A stretch of 64,000 nt of DNA from Bacteroidales bacterium (GTDB taxonomy: Bacteria; Bacteroidota; Bacteroidia; Bacteroidales; P3): the NCBI GenBank assembly GCA_017545365.1, contig JAFWOP010000048.1, positions 1 through 64,000 of the forward strand. The letters are read 5' to 3'. The notes under the pieces are model-generated. The model saw nothing but the letters and a program-made list of their open reading frames with translations, was not told the DNA's origin and did no database searches. Position 1 is the stretch's first letter. Every line of letters begins with the position of its first letter. Made by a program: the position numbers and the translations under genes. Shown one piece after another: positions 15,687 to 24,761 of this stretch.

Positions 15687-16628
15687 TCAACTCTTCCCTT
15701 TCGCCCAGTTGCGATAGCGTGCCCACACGTGGAGCCACACCCGCGCGATGGAGTCGACGGCGTCGCAGAGGATATATTGGCTGTATTCGTCAAACCGCTT
15801 GAAGTCCTCGGCTGTCTTAAAGACCTCCTTAGTGAGGTTGTTTTCGTCGTAGGTGCTGGGAATCATACGGTAGGCCATGAGGTAGGAGTATTCCGAGACG
15901 GCGCTCATATAGTCCCAGGTGTTGCCGTTGCCCGTTCCCCAGGGGTGGAGGTATTCGCGGTTCACTAGGTCGTCTTCCACGGCCTGCATCAGCGGCGTCA
16001 TCTTCTTGACCAGCGGGTAGCCGTCGGGGGCATAGAAGAAGCGGTTGTTGGCGGTGTCGATGGAGTAGGAGGCCTTCACCTGGTTGTCCCACTGTGTTTC
16101 GATATAGCCGTGTATGTTCTGCCCCGACGAGAAGGAACGGCAGTCGCAGTGCAGCGGCATGTGGCAGTCGGCTATGTAGTGGCTGAGGATGAAGAAGCGC
16201 ATGGCGATGTGGTTGCCTGTGGTGGCAATAGGGTTGCCGCGCTCCTCCATGCGGAGGATTTTGAAGCAGTCGATGATGCTGTGGGCTATCGACTCGCAGC
16301 GGTCGGCACAGTTGCCCGCCTCGATGACGAACGGCTTCTTGTACAGTTCCGACTTCTGCCCCATCGCATAAAGTTTCATGGTCTTGGGGAGCTTTTTGAA
16401 CTTCTGCTCAGCAGTACCCGATGCGGGTCGGTACTTGATGATATGGCTGGTGGCCATGTCTTTGAACACTTCGTCGGGGTACCACGACCCTTCGATGACG
16501 AAGTCGCGGTAGTCGTGGAACCATTTCACGAGGCTCTGGGCATCCTCACGGTTTTCTTCGGGGATATTCGCGTATTGGAGGCGTTTGATGGCCATGAAGG
16601 CCAGCCAGGCATGTGTGTATTTCTTCAT
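15687..16628 (-). CDS. Zinc-dependent phospholipase C / S1-P1 nuclease-like protein
   Basis: A 313-residue protein with the histidine pattern of the zinc-dependent phospholipase C and P1 nuclease superfamily: HAW at residues 6-8, a SHIIKY segment, and HYIADCHMPLHCD, then IHGYIETQWD near the middle. The superfamily binds three zinc ions and cleaves phosphodiesters. No signal peptide is visible at the chosen ATG (MKKYTHAWL), unusual for extracellular members. It is the first gene of a likely operon with the HAD and acyltransferase genes. Whether it acts on lipid or nucleic acid cannot be decided. Confidence 0.75.
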   Translation of the reverse strand: MKKYTHAWLAFMAIKRLQYANIPEENREDAQSLVKWFHDYRDFVIEGSWYPDEVFKDMATSHIIKYRPASGTAEQKFKKLPKTMKLYAMGQKSELYKKPFVIEAGNCADRCESIAHSIIDCFKILRMEERGNPIATTGNHIAMRFFILSHYIADCHMPLHCDCRSFSSGQNIHGYIETQWDNQVKASYSIDTANNRFFYAPDGYPLVKKMTPLMQAVEDDLVNREYLHPWGTGNGNTWDYMSAVSEYSYLMAYRMIPSTYDENNLTKEVFKTAEDFKRFDEYSQYILCDAVDSIARVWLHVWARYRNWAKGKS

Positions 16629-16702
16629 AATTTTTTATAACGTGGGATTGCTTTTTTTATTGCAGGGGTGGCGATATTTAACATTGTTCGGAAAGTTTTT
16701 TG

Positions 16703-16710
16703 TATCTTTG
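16703..16710 (+). promoter_or_regulatory. -7 element of the rhamnosidase gene
   Basis: TATCTTTG fits the consensus. It lies 34 bp before ATG 16744 and 49 bp before ATG 16759, so the longer frame beginning at 16585 is not the real start. Confidence 0.65.
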
Positions 16711-16758
16711 CACTGTGCCTCGGAGGGAGCTGGGGTTCATAATATGTTGAATGTGAAT

Positions 16759-18960
16759 ATGAGAATAAAAAAGGTTATTGTCTTGTTGCTGTTCATGGCT
16801 TTGCTGGCACCCGTCATGGCGCAGTATATAGGGTGTGATGCTGGCGGTGGCTTTGCCGAAACGCCGATGTTGCGCAGTCGGTTCACCTTGCCGCATCCGA
16901 CCGAGAGGGTGTATGCCGCGGTCAATTCGATAGGTTATCATCAGCTTTATGTAAACGGTACACGGGTGGGCGACCGAGTGATGCAGCCAGCCGTGTCGCA
17001 GCTCAACAAGCATTCGTTGTCGGTCAATTACAATATCAGCCCCTATCTCCGCGAGGGGGAGAACACGATAACGCTCTGGCTGGGGCAGGGGTGGGGACGG
17101 ATATACAATATGCCCGCAGTGGCGCAGGCTGTGGTGTACCGAGATGCGGGTTACCGTATTGACACCCTCCTTGTTACGGACAGTACTTGGCAGGCTTCAC
17201 CGAGTGCCTACAGTTATACGGGCAGTTGGCAGCCGTTGCAGTTTGGAGGAGAACGCTACGATGCGCGTTGGAAGCCCGCCTGGCGGCCAGCCACGGTGGT
17301 GCGGTTGGAGGGGATGCGGGTTACGCCACAGGAGTTTGCGGGCAACCGCATTGTGGACACGGTGTGGGTGCAGACGGCCGAACGGCTGGCGGACAGCGGT
17401 CTGTTGCTCGATTTCGGACGGGTGGTGACAGGGTGGTTTGTGGCGAGGTTTGTCCCGATGAATTCTAGCAAGGACGATGACGATGACATGCTGGCTGGTT
17501 TGGATTCGGGTGCTGTGGTGACGATGGAATATCTTGACCATCTCCATGCCGTGCCCCCTCATACCGAGACGGACACTTATATTTCCGCGGGGAGTGGGCT
17601 TGACCATTTCGTCAACAAGTTCCATACCCATTCTTTTCGATATGTCCGCATAAAGGGTGCAGGTGTGGTCGGGGCTTTGGCGTTGCAGATTAGTGCCATA
17701 GACCCCAAGGAGGGCGCCACCTTCGAGTGCTCCGACCCACGGCTGAACGCGGTGCATGACATGGTGAAATATACGCTCTCGTGCCTAACCTTTGGCGGCT
17801 ATATGGTGGACTGCCCACATCTGGAGCGCATGGGCTACGGCGGCGACGGCAATTCGTCGACCATGACGTTGCAGACGCTCTACGATGTGCGCGACACCTA
17901 TCGCAATTGGCTTAGCTCTTGGGAGGATGCGATGGACAGCACAGGTTCGCTGCCCTACGTGGCTCCGGCATTTCCCACAGGGGGCGGCCCCTATTGGAGC
18001 GGTTTTATCGTCAAGGCCCCTTGGCGCACCTACCTCAACTATGGCGACCGCACCTTGATTGACCGCCACTACGACCAGATGAAGCGATGGCTGGCATACG
18101 TGGAACGGTACAGCCCCGACGGGTTGCTGCAGCCGTGGCCCGACGAAGGGCGTATGTGGTTCCTAGGCGACTGGCTGGCGCCCAAGGGCATCGACGTGAA
18201 AGGGGAGTCGGCCTTGTTTACCAGCAACTGCTTTGTCAGCGAGTGTCTGGCCGACATGGAGCGGATGGCGCGGCTCACAGGCCATAGAAAGGATGCGAGG
18301 GCTTTTGCCGCCCGTCGCAAAAGGCTGCTTGCAGACATACATAAGGCTTTCTATCACCCAGAAACACACACATACGCCCATGGGACACCCTTTGACTTGG
18401 CCTATGCGCTGCTGGCCGATGTGGTGCCCGACAGGCAGACTAGGCAGGTGGTCAAGGAGAGGCTCATCGCTGACAGCTATGGCAAACACAACGCCCATAT
18501 AGCCGTGGGGCTGATGGGGGTGCCTGTCTTCACCGAATGGGCCATCCGCGAGCGGCAGGCCGACCTCATGGCCACCCTCCTTCGCCAGCCCGACTACCCC
18601 GGCTACCTCTACATGATGAATCAGGGAGCCACCACCACCTGGGAGTCGTGGGACGGCGAACGCAGCCATGTCCACAACTGCTACAACGGCATCGGCATCT
18701 GGTTCTACCAAGCCCTTGCGGGCATCCGCCCTGACCCTGATGCCCCAGGGTATAAGCACTTCTTCGTCGACCCGCAGCCATGCGACGGCATCACATGGGT
18801 CAAGGCTACGAAACCGACCCCATTCGGCACTATCAGCGTGGAGATAGACGGCAGCCACATGCGTCTCACTATACCAGAAGGCACTACCGCAACCCTTTTC
18901 CCGGGGACAGACTCCGCGCGCACCCTCCCCGCTGGCGAGTGGGCTGTGGAACGGGAATGA
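16759..18960 (+). CDS. Secreted GH78-family alpha-L-rhamnosidase
   Basis: Predicted to remove terminal alpha-L-rhamnose from plant or bacterial glycans, in the periplasm or outside. A signal peptide (MRIKKVIVLLLFMALLAPVMAQ) starts at ATG 16759; ATG 16744 is an alternative. The order fits GH78: N-terminal beta domains (NGTRVGD, GQGWGR), then the (alpha/alpha)6 barrel with the acidic cluster DCPHLERMGYGGDG, corresponding to the DCPxRxERxGWxGD motif with its catalytic acid, then WPDEGRMW, TTWESWDG and a C-terminal beta domain. About 733 residues. It has no lipobox, no CTD and no SusC/SusD pair beside it, so it is not in a classical polysaccharide locus. Confidence 0.92.
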   Translation: MRIKKVIVLLLFMALLAPVMAQYIGCDAGGGFAETPMLRSRFTLPHPTERVYAAVNSIGYHQLYVNGTRVGDRVMQPAVSQLNKHSLSVNYNISPYLREGENTITLWLGQGWGRIYNMPAVAQAVVYRDAGYRIDTLLVTDSTWQASPSAYSYTGSWQPLQFGGERYDARWKPAWRPATVVRLEGMRVTPQEFAGNRIVDTVWVQTAERLADSGLLLDFGRVVTGWFVARFVPMNSSKDDDDDMLAGLDSGAVVTMEYLDHLHAVPPHTETDTYISAGSGLDHFVNKFHTHSFRYVRIKGAGVVGALALQISAIDPKEGATFECSDPRLNAVHDMVKYTLSCLTFGGYMVDCPHLERMGYGGDGNSSTMTLQTLYDVRDTYRNWLSSWEDAMDSTGSLPYVAPAFPTGGGPYWSGFIVKAPWRTYLNYGDRTLIDRHYDQMKRWLAYVERYSPDGLLQPWPDEGRMWFLGDWLAPKGIDVKGESALFTSNCFVSECLADMERMARLTGHRKDARAFAARRKRLLADIHKAFYHPETHTYAHGTPFDLAYALLADVVPDRQTRQVVKERLIADSYGKHNAHIAVGLMGVPVFTEWAIRERQADLMATLLRQPDYPGYLYMMNQGATTTWESWDGERSHVHNCYNGIGIWFYQALAGIRPDPDAPGYKHFFVDPQPCDGITWVKATKPTPFGTISVEIDGSHMRLTIPEGTTATLFPGTDSARTLPAGEWAVERE

Positions 18961-19076
18961 GTAGGGGGCAAGGACCGAGAACTACGGTGAGGCTATAGAT
19001 GGGATCTATTCGTTTCTATCGTAGTGCTCGCTCTCCGCAGCACAGCCTCCTTTCCCGTGGATGTATAGTAGTGTGG

Positions 19077-19688
19077 TCATGTCAACGCTGCTTGTGTAAT
19101 ACGTATGGCGCCGGCACTGTGAATACGGACAACTGGGTGTGCGTCATTCTCGGCCAGCCACTGCAGTTTTTCCAAATAGGGTAACACCATCTGTGGCCGT
19201 CTTTTCCCTAGCACTCGGAACATCTCAGGTGCCTCCGTCCGCACCTTGTCGTCTTTGTCGTGTAGCAGTTCGGCAAACACAGGCAAAGAATGCTCGTACA
19301 CGTCAGGGGTATTGGTGGCGATGTTTTCCGATGCCCAGATGAGGCTCAGCCTGACGCGTGGATTGTTGTCTGTGGCCAGCACAAGCATCTTCTCCATGTA
19401 GGTCTTGACGGTGTCGACCCGGGATCTGCCTATTCTGCCCAACGCGTTCAGGGCACGTTCCCGCAACAGGTCATCCTGAGAGTCGAGGAATGAGGCTATT
19501 TTATCGACGTAAGGCACTATCTCTTCAGGATAGAGCAACCCCATCTCGCCAAGCAGCCACAATGCTTTTGCCTGAATTTTCGAAGACGGGTGTTCAAGCA
19601 GCGACCTCACAGAGTCAATGCTCGCTTTCCAGTCTTCTTTCTTTTTTGTCAGCACACCCAGCTCACGATAAAGCTCTTTGTCATTCAT
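19077..19688 (-). CDS. HEAT-repeat protein
   Basis: About 203 residues made of HEAT/armadillo-like helical pairs, for example KIQAKALWLLGEMGLLYPEE, LLRERALNALGRIGR, and PRVRLSLIWASENIA. Such proteins are protein-binding scaffolds. There is no signal peptide or membrane segment. I chose the ATG at 19688 because it forms an ATGA overlap with the stop of the hydrolase remnant upstream; ATG 19694 is also in frame. The partner is unknown. Confidence 0.8.
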   Translation of the reverse strand: MNDKELYRELGVLTKKKEDWKASIDSVRSLLEHPSSKIQAKALWLLGEMGLLYPEEIVPYVDKIASFLDSQDDLLRERALNALGRIGRSRVDTVKTYMEKMLVLATDNNPRVRLSLIWASENIATNTPDVYEHSLPVFAELLHDKDDKVRTEAPEMFRVLGKRRPQMVLPYLEKLQWLAENDAHPVVRIHSAGAIRITQAALT

Positions 19689-19834
19689 CCCCATATGGTC
19701 TTCAAGAAGTTGTCGATGGCGGTATTCACTATGTCGGGGCGGTCGACATTGAAACTATGGCTTGCTGCGGAAATCCATTGCAGTGACAGTCCATTTCCCT
19801 TTGCCCAGCGGCGGTTGTGGTTTCGTCTTTTCAT
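19685..19834 (-). pseudogene. C-terminal remnant, possibly of an alpha/beta hydrolase
   Basis: A 49-codon frame (from MKRRNHNRR) whose second half, WISAASHSFNVDRPDIVNTA followed by IDNFLKTIWG, reads like the last strand, catalytic-histidine loop and last helix of an alpha/beta hydrolase. The nucleophile part is absent. Upstream is the intact GNAT gene, so the body of the hydrolase gene seems to have been deleted. The ATGA overlap with the HEAT gene is what an operon would leave behind. The family call rests on a short segment. Confidence 0.4.
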
Positions 19835-19844
19835 AGCTGCATTG

Positions 19845-20474
19845 TTATTCTTCGTATCCCAGTTGGCCGGGCAGGCGTAGCTTTTCCTTCGGTGGGAATG
19901 AGGCCTCGTAGGCTTCGAAGGCTTCGGGGGCGTTGTCGGCCACGAAATAGCCTTTGGGCGGGCAGTAGGTGCCTTCGCGGCTGCCCCAGTAGTCGGGGAT
20001 GAGTTCTTGAGCGAGGAAGTAGGGCACTTCGGCGTCGCGTGGCTCGGCGTGGTAATGGATGCGGAGCTTGCTGGCAAGGTCGAAACCAGCGTGGCTGTAG
20101 AAGTCGATGTTGCCCTCCATCGAGAGCAGCCCGATGCCCATCGCACGGGCTTTTTCTAACGCGTGGTTCAGCAGTTTCAGCCCATACCCTTTGCGCTTGT
20201 AGTCGGGATGGATGCTGATGGGGCCGAAGGTCCACGAGGGAAACATCGAGCCGTCGTCGAGGACAATCTCGGCCTTGGAGAACATCACATGGCCTATGAT
20301 TCGGCCCTCCTCCTCCATCACCAAGTCCAGTTCAGGGATGAAGTCGGGGCTGTTGCGGTATTGGTTGAGGACGTAATGCTCGGTGCACCCCGGGCGGTAG
20401 ACGTTCCAGAACGCTTCGCGGGTGAGGTTCTCCACTTCGCGGAAATCTTGGGGTTGTTCGGGTCGGATATTCAT
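19845..20474 (-). CDS. GNAT-family N-acetyltransferase
   Basis: A 209-residue acetyl-CoA-dependent acetyltransferase of the YhbS-like GNAT type. It begins MNIRPEQPQDFREVENLTREAF; the acetyl-CoA-binding segment is FGPISIHPDYKRKGYGLKLL (R/Q-x-x-G-x-G/A), followed by YSHAGF. The substrate is unknown. The start is fixed at ATG 20474 because a -7 box lies at 20512-20519 and a longer frame would begin upstream of that promoter. Confidence 0.88.
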   Translation of the reverse strand: MNIRPEQPQDFREVENLTREAFWNVYRPGCTEHYVLNQYRNSPDFIPELDLVMEEEGRIIGHVMFSKAEIVLDDGSMFPSWTFGPISIHPDYKRKGYGLKLLNHALEKARAMGIGLLSMEGNIDFYSHAGFDLASKLRIHYHAEPRDAEVPYFLAQELIPDYWGSREGTYCPPKGYFVADNAPEAFEAYEASFPPKEKLRLPGQLGYEE

Positions 20475-20511
20475 GTCAGTATTTGTATTTGTTCCTCCTT
20501 TTTTGAAAATG

Positions 20512-20519
20512 CAAAAATA
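20512..20519 (-). promoter_or_regulatory. -7 element of the GNAT gene
   Basis: TATTTTTG on the minus strand, 38 bp before the ATG at 20474. Confidence 0.55.
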
Positions 20520-20636
20520 CACAAATTCCATGACATAAACACAGGTTGCTCATTCAAATGCCATTTTTTGTGGCAAAAGATACAATAATGCTTGAAAGTA
20601 TGCGTTATTGAAAATCAGTTACAATAATACGATGCA

Positions 20637-21425
20637 ATGATTATACAAAGACTCTCTGACTATATCAACGCCAATGCGCCGATGTCCAATCTGCCCGAAT
20701 TGCTCAACATCCACCACAGCAACCCTCTGGGGCTGCATCCCGTTGTCATTCCTCTTTTCTTGTTGGTGCTTGCTGTTGCGATGCATGTGATAACCTACCG
20801 CATCTATTATAAAGACAAGCGCAACCTCATCCCGCTGCTCTACACGCTGGTGGGTGTTGCCGTCGTGTCCACCTATTATTACTGCTTCTCGTCCGATCTG
20901 CCCTTGTTCGAGGATATCGACTTGCACCGCAAGGAAATCAGTGTCGGCTGGTTCTGCCAGCGGAATGTCGTAGGCATAGGGTGGTCGATAGTCGGCGAGC
21001 TGATGCTTACATACATCGTCTACGTGTTTATGACCGCAGTGATGCAGCTGGTGGCCCATCTGAGCGACACTATGGGCATGGAGGAGAAACAGTGGATGGA
21101 GTGGCAGTATGTCATCTTCGTGATGCTCCTGGGTGCCGCCATCGCGGGCCTGTTCGACGAGTTCGCCCCCATCACCGGGGTATGGGTCATGGTGGCGTAC
21201 CAGACGCTGATGCTGCTCATGATTATCGCCAAGACGGTCGTCGACATCGTCCGCACCCATAATTTCTGGCACTGCCTGCTTGTTGCCGCCACTTTCTTTG
21301 TCGGCATCGAAGCCGTCACCATGCTCGCCATCGAGTGCATCGAAGGCTACATCTACGTCTTCCTCCCTGTAGTCTGCATCTTCGCCACCGTGAGCATCCG
21401 ATACAAAAAGAAGCAGGTCAAATGA
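20637..21425 (+). CDS. Polytopic membrane protein of unknown function
   Basis: A 262-residue protein with about seven hydrophobic helices, among them PLFLLVLAVAMHVITY, LLYTLVGVAVVSTYYY, YVIFVMLLGAAIAGLF, and VWVMVAYQTLMLLMIIAKTV. It ends in a basic tail (RYKKKQVK). There is no signal peptide and I recognise no family motif. It is divergent from the GNAT gene and followed by a secreted protein after 127 bp, a gap that holds a fragment of a dispersed repeat (near 21472-21502) and the palindrome GTTAACATGTTAAC at 21518-21531. Confidence 0.75.
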   Translation: MIIQRLSDYINANAPMSNLPELLNIHHSNPLGLHPVVIPLFLLVLAVAMHVITYRIYYKDKRNLIPLLYTLVGVAVVSTYYYCFSSDLPLFEDIDLHRKEISVGWFCQRNVVGIGWSIVGELMLTYIVYVFMTAVMQLVAHLSDTMGMEEKQWMEWQYVIFVMLLGAAIAGLFDEFAPITGVWVMVAYQTLMLLMIIAKTVVDIVRTHNFWHCLLVAATFFVGIEAVTMLAIECIEGYIYVFLPVVCIFATVSIRYKKKQVK

Positions 21426-21552
21426 ATGCTTGAATGTATTATTGTGTTTACTACATATCCCGCCACGTCGTGGCACCCCTCTAAAGAAGAGACGGCTACC
21501 GCATCAAGGACTAACACGTTAACATGTTAACACAATACCTCAGTCGAAAAGT

Positions 21553-22452
21553 ATGAAGAATGTCTTTCTGTTTGTTGCGATGTGTGCTGTAGGATTGATG
21601 GCAGTCTGCCAGACGAGAGACACAGCATGTCTCTCCATTATCGCAGATACCGACATAGAGGAGTATGTGGAAAGATGCGGTGAAGCCTTTCCTGTCGACT
21701 CGATTAACGGTTACGCCACTTTCTCTACGGGAGGCAGAATTGTTGTCGTTCCAGAAGAGATTACCCAAAGACAATATAAGCGGTTGCTCACCGACAGCTA
21801 CATAGTAAAGCCGATTGAAATAGACCCTAATTCCACCCTTTATAAAGAACTGGCCAAGCAGGGCATGCCTACCGCCAAATGGTATTATACACAGAATGAC
21901 ATCAGGTTTGAAGGCCAAATGCTGATTTACAAGGAGTGCCAAGAAGATGGCACTTTTAAGGAGATGGAGTTGCTGCTAGAAATGCCAGATATGAACGAGT
22001 ACGGCTTTCGACGAATCATTTATTACCCAGAAATAAGGCAATATAGAATGAGGGAAGACCTCTTGGGTAGGTCGTTCATGATGACAGAGGATGGTGTGGC
22101 TGACACTACTTTCATGCCCGAGGAAGGTGCTTGTACCTATGGCAAAAATGGAATCATGGTTGTGCAACAGTTCCAAGGGTATAACTGGCATGGCTCTCTC
22201 TGTTTTTACAAATATGACGAGAGCAGCCACCACCTGATTCCCCTCTGTCGTTATGAGGACTATCGCTGGAGTACGGATTGCTATAATGACATGTCTCTTT
22301 GTTGGATAAGTGATTGTGAGCTGTTGGTCTCCGCCTGTTCTATGGGCATTATTGAAAAGAATCCCAACTGGCCGCCCGGAGGCTACCACACGTCCGACCT
22401 CGCCCCAGAAGGCAACCCCGTCTATTACAAACTGCGATTGGTAATACAATAA
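21553..22452 (+). CDS. Secreted protein of unknown function
   Basis: A 299-residue protein with a signal peptide (MKNVFLFVAMCAVGLMAVCQ). The mature part is rich in aromatic and acidic residues and in Cys (for example ACSMG, RYEDYRWSTDCY), and has no CTD or lipobox. It could be periplasmic or attached to the outer membrane. No family is recognised. A strong bidirectional terminator follows it. Confidence 0.72.
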   Translation: MKNVFLFVAMCAVGLMAVCQTRDTACLSIIADTDIEEYVERCGEAFPVDSINGYATFSTGGRIVVVPEEITQRQYKRLLTDSYIVKPIEIDPNSTLYKELAKQGMPTAKWYYTQNDIRFEGQMLIYKECQEDGTFKEMELLLEMPDMNEYGFRRIIYYPEIRQYRMREDLLGRSFMMTEDGVADTTFMPEEGACTYGKNGIMVVQQFQGYNWHGSLCFYKYDESSHHLIPLCRYEDYRWSTDCYNDMSLCWISDCELLVSACSMGIIEKNPNWPPGGYHTSDLAPEGNPVYYKLRLVIQ

Positions 22453-22564
22453 TCAAAAGAAGACTGCTGCCGGTCGCATTTTTTCTCCCCTTGAATTTTG
22501 TCTGTTTTGAAGACAACAATGACAACTGGGACAACTATTATGTTGGTTTTATCCATAATAACGC

Positions 22565-22602
22565 AAAAAAAGTCTGCCATCACGACGATGGCAGACCCTT
22601 TT
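22565..22602. terminator. Bidirectional terminator
   Basis: Perfect 10-bp stem GTCTGCCATC/GATGGCAGAC (22572-22581, 22587-22596) with A7 before it and a T tract after it, between the convergent genes ending at 22452 and 22662. Confidence 0.88.
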
Positions 22603-22661
22603 TGGTGTATTGATGTGTGAATTCGTAAATACGCTATCTCGATTCACGCATTCAAGCGTTC

Positions 22662-23885
22662 TTACTTGATGCCCAGTTTTTTCTTGATGTCCTTGGGCAG
22701 GGCGTCCTTGTGGACGATGATGTTCATGGTCTTGTAGCGGACGAAGGCCTTGCTGGCGTAGAACATGCCGTGGTAGTCGCCGTAGTCGCCCCAGCTGTTC
22801 TTGACCATGTAGTATTCGTTACCCATCTGGTCTTTGGCGGTGCCGTAGATGAGCATGCCGTGGTCGTCGGTGGTCTCACGGTTGTCGTAGGCCATCTGGC
22901 GCTCCTGCTGGGTGACCCAGCGCTGGGGGGTGGGGTGCTTGGCGGCCTCGTCCTGGATGTCTTTGGCCTTCATGCCGGTCCAGTGGGCCATGTCGCTGCC
23001 CATGGTGGCGGTGACGGCGGTGGCGGGGAGCACGCAGAAGCCCTTGCGGGTGCCCATGCGGAAGCCCTGCTCGCTGACATCAGCACCCCAGGCGACGGTG
23101 TAGCCATTGGCGATGGCGTTGTCGAAAATCTGCATCATCTCGTCGAGGGGGACGTTGTAGCACTGGGCGTGACGCCAGTTGTCCTGAATCTCGAGGGGGA
23201 ATTTCTCATAGAAGGGGTGATGGGTGTAGGAGGTGATGCTCACATAGTCGTCGGGGTTGAGGCCTAGGCTCTCGTAGAAGCTCTTGGGGGTGTACTGCTT
23301 GCCATTGTAGGTGAACTTCTCGGGCATCTGGCCGAGGTAGATGGCGTGGGCGGCGCGGATGGCCTTGATGCAGAGAAGCTGGCCTTCCTTGTCTGTTTGG
23401 AGTTTCTTGAGTTTGTCGCTCTTGGCGATAGCGGCGACCATGGCGTCGGTGACGGCGCTGAGCTCGGTGTGGTCGCTGAGGGTGTCGCCGTATTCAACAC
23501 CGGGGCGCATCTCAGATTCGGGGATGAGGCCGAAGGTCTTCATGCCGTAGATGACGTCGTAGAACGAGCCGCCCTGAGAGAAGCTGACGTCGCCGCTGGT
23601 GCGGATGGCAGCCATGGCACGGTCGTTGTAGGTGTTCTCCACGATGTACATCTCGCTGAGGTCGTAGGTGCCCTTGTTCATGCGGAGCAGCTCGGCTTCG
23701 ATGAAGGCGAGACCACTGTAGCACCAGCAGGTGCCGGCGCGGTGCTGGTTCTTGACGGAGGTGACAGGCAATTCCTTCACAACGGTGAACTTGTAGCCTT
23801 CGTCCTCTTTCTCTTTTTGTTCGGTCTGTGCGAAAACGGTGGTGCACATGGCGATAACGCCGAGGAATAAGAATGCTTTTTTCAT
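22662..23885 (-). CDS. Secreted C1B papain-like peptidase (bleomycin hydrolase-related)
   Basis: A 407-residue cysteine peptidase with a signal peptide (MKKAFLFLGVIAMCTTVFAQ), so it acts in the periplasm or outside. The active-site region is NQHRAGTCWCYSG (Cys53), the His region is TTDDHGMLIYG, and the Asn region is MVKNSWGDYG. The length and the insertions between Cys and His place it with the C1B (PepC/bleomycin hydrolase) group rather than the short papains. It probably works as an aminopeptidase. A second secreted C1B peptidase lies at 24762. The gene diverges from the DUF3267 gene. Confidence 0.9.
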   Translation of the reverse strand: MKKAFLFLGVIAMCTTVFAQTEQKEKEDEGYKFTVVKELPVTSVKNQHRAGTCWCYSGLAFIEAELLRMNKGTYDLSEMYIVENTYNDRAMAAIRTSGDVSFSQGGSFYDVIYGMKTFGLIPESEMRPGVEYGDTLSDHTELSAVTDAMVAAIAKSDKLKKLQTDKEGQLLCIKAIRAAHAIYLGQMPEKFTYNGKQYTPKSFYESLGLNPDDYVSITSYTHHPFYEKFPLEIQDNWRHAQCYNVPLDEMMQIFDNAIANGYTVAWGADVSEQGFRMGTRKGFCVLPATAVTATMGSDMAHWTGMKAKDIQDEAAKHPTPQRWVTQQERQMAYDNRETTDDHGMLIYGTAKDQMGNEYYMVKNSWGDYGDYHGMFYASKAFVRYKTMNIIVHKDALPKDIKKKLGIK

Positions 23886-23931
23886 CTGTAAATGATTAAA
23901 TTATTATTTTGTTTATACTCAATTCGCGCTG

Positions 23932-23939
23932 CAAAATTA
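23932..23939 (-). promoter_or_regulatory. -7 element of the 23885 peptidase gene
   Basis: TAATTTTG on the minus strand, 47 bp before the ATG; it fits TAnnTTTG. Confidence 0.55.
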
Positions 23940-24026
23940 CGATTTTTTTCCCACATATCAAGTCTATGGGCCAATAAAAATGACTATTTTTAAATAATAA
24001 AAGAGGCAAGGCATCGTTATGCAGAC

Positions 24027-24614
24027 ATGAAGAAAAGACATTCCAAACCCATTGAAACCATACCCGAAATGGAGGGGTATGTGACTGAATTGAGAACAAT
24101 TGGCATGCTCAAGGCCAATGTTGTAGCCATATCGGTGATAGTGCTTCTGGGATTGCTGGGGTGGGCTGCTATGTATGCCATCTGGGGTGGTATTTCTTTG
24201 GGCAATCCATGGAGCGGCATGCTGTTTATCGTAGGTTTCTGGTTAGGCGTTGCCGTTCACGAACTGATACATGGCTTTACTTGGATGTGGGTAACCCACA
24301 GCAGTTTCCGCCATCTGCGCTTTGGGTTGCTGCGCGGAGGTGTCTACTGCCACATTGACGTGCCGATGAACAAACGTAAATATGTAGTGGGTGCCTTGAT
24401 GCCCTTGCTTCTGTTGGGAATAGTGCCCTTCTTGCTGTCGTTTGCCACACACAGCCTTTGGCTGATGCTGTTTGGCGTCATCTTCATCGGCTGCGCCATG
24501 GGCGATGTGCTGATTGTGTGGGCTATCCGCAAGGAAAGCTCCGACACCCTCGTCTACGACCATCCTTCGGAACCCGGCTGTGTCGTCTACCACTATGCCG
24601 CACAACCTGACTAG
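24027..24614 (+). CDS. DUF3267 membrane zincin-like protein
   Basis: A 195-residue membrane protein with four hydrophobic helices and the zinc-binding motif HELIH (His78, Glu79, His82) inside a membrane segment (GVAVHELIHGF), as in the DUF3267 family of putative membrane metallopeptidases. NKRKYVVGALMPLLLLG is a second conserved region of that family. The substrate is unknown. It is a single gene with a strong terminator behind it. Confidence 0.85.
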   Translation: MKKRHSKPIETIPEMEGYVTELRTIGMLKANVVAISVIVLLGLLGWAAMYAIWGGISLGNPWSGMLFIVGFWLGVAVHELIHGFTWMWVTHSSFRHLRFGLLRGGVYCHIDVPMNKRKYVVGALMPLLLLGIVPFLLSFATHSLWLMLFGVIFIGCAMGDVLIVWAIRKESSDTLVYDHPSEPGCVVYHYAAQPD

Positions 24615-24686
24615 TGCGCTCCCGTAAGGCTTTTTTGACGCTTCTTTTAGGCTGGCTGATGGCACTTTTTAAGGTTGTGATAACCT

Positions 24687-24711
24687 AAAACAGTCCCCCT
24701 GGGACTGTTTT
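24687..24711. terminator. Bidirectional terminator
   Basis: AAAACAGTCCC (24687-24697) pairs exactly with GGGACTGTTTT (24701-24711) over a 3-nt loop. The stem itself carries the A and T tracts. It separates the convergent DUF3267 and C1B peptidase genes. Confidence 0.85.
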
Positions 24712-24761
24712 ATAAGGAGTGAAGGTGGTGTGTCTTCGCTAGGTGTTTTCTGTGTGCCGGG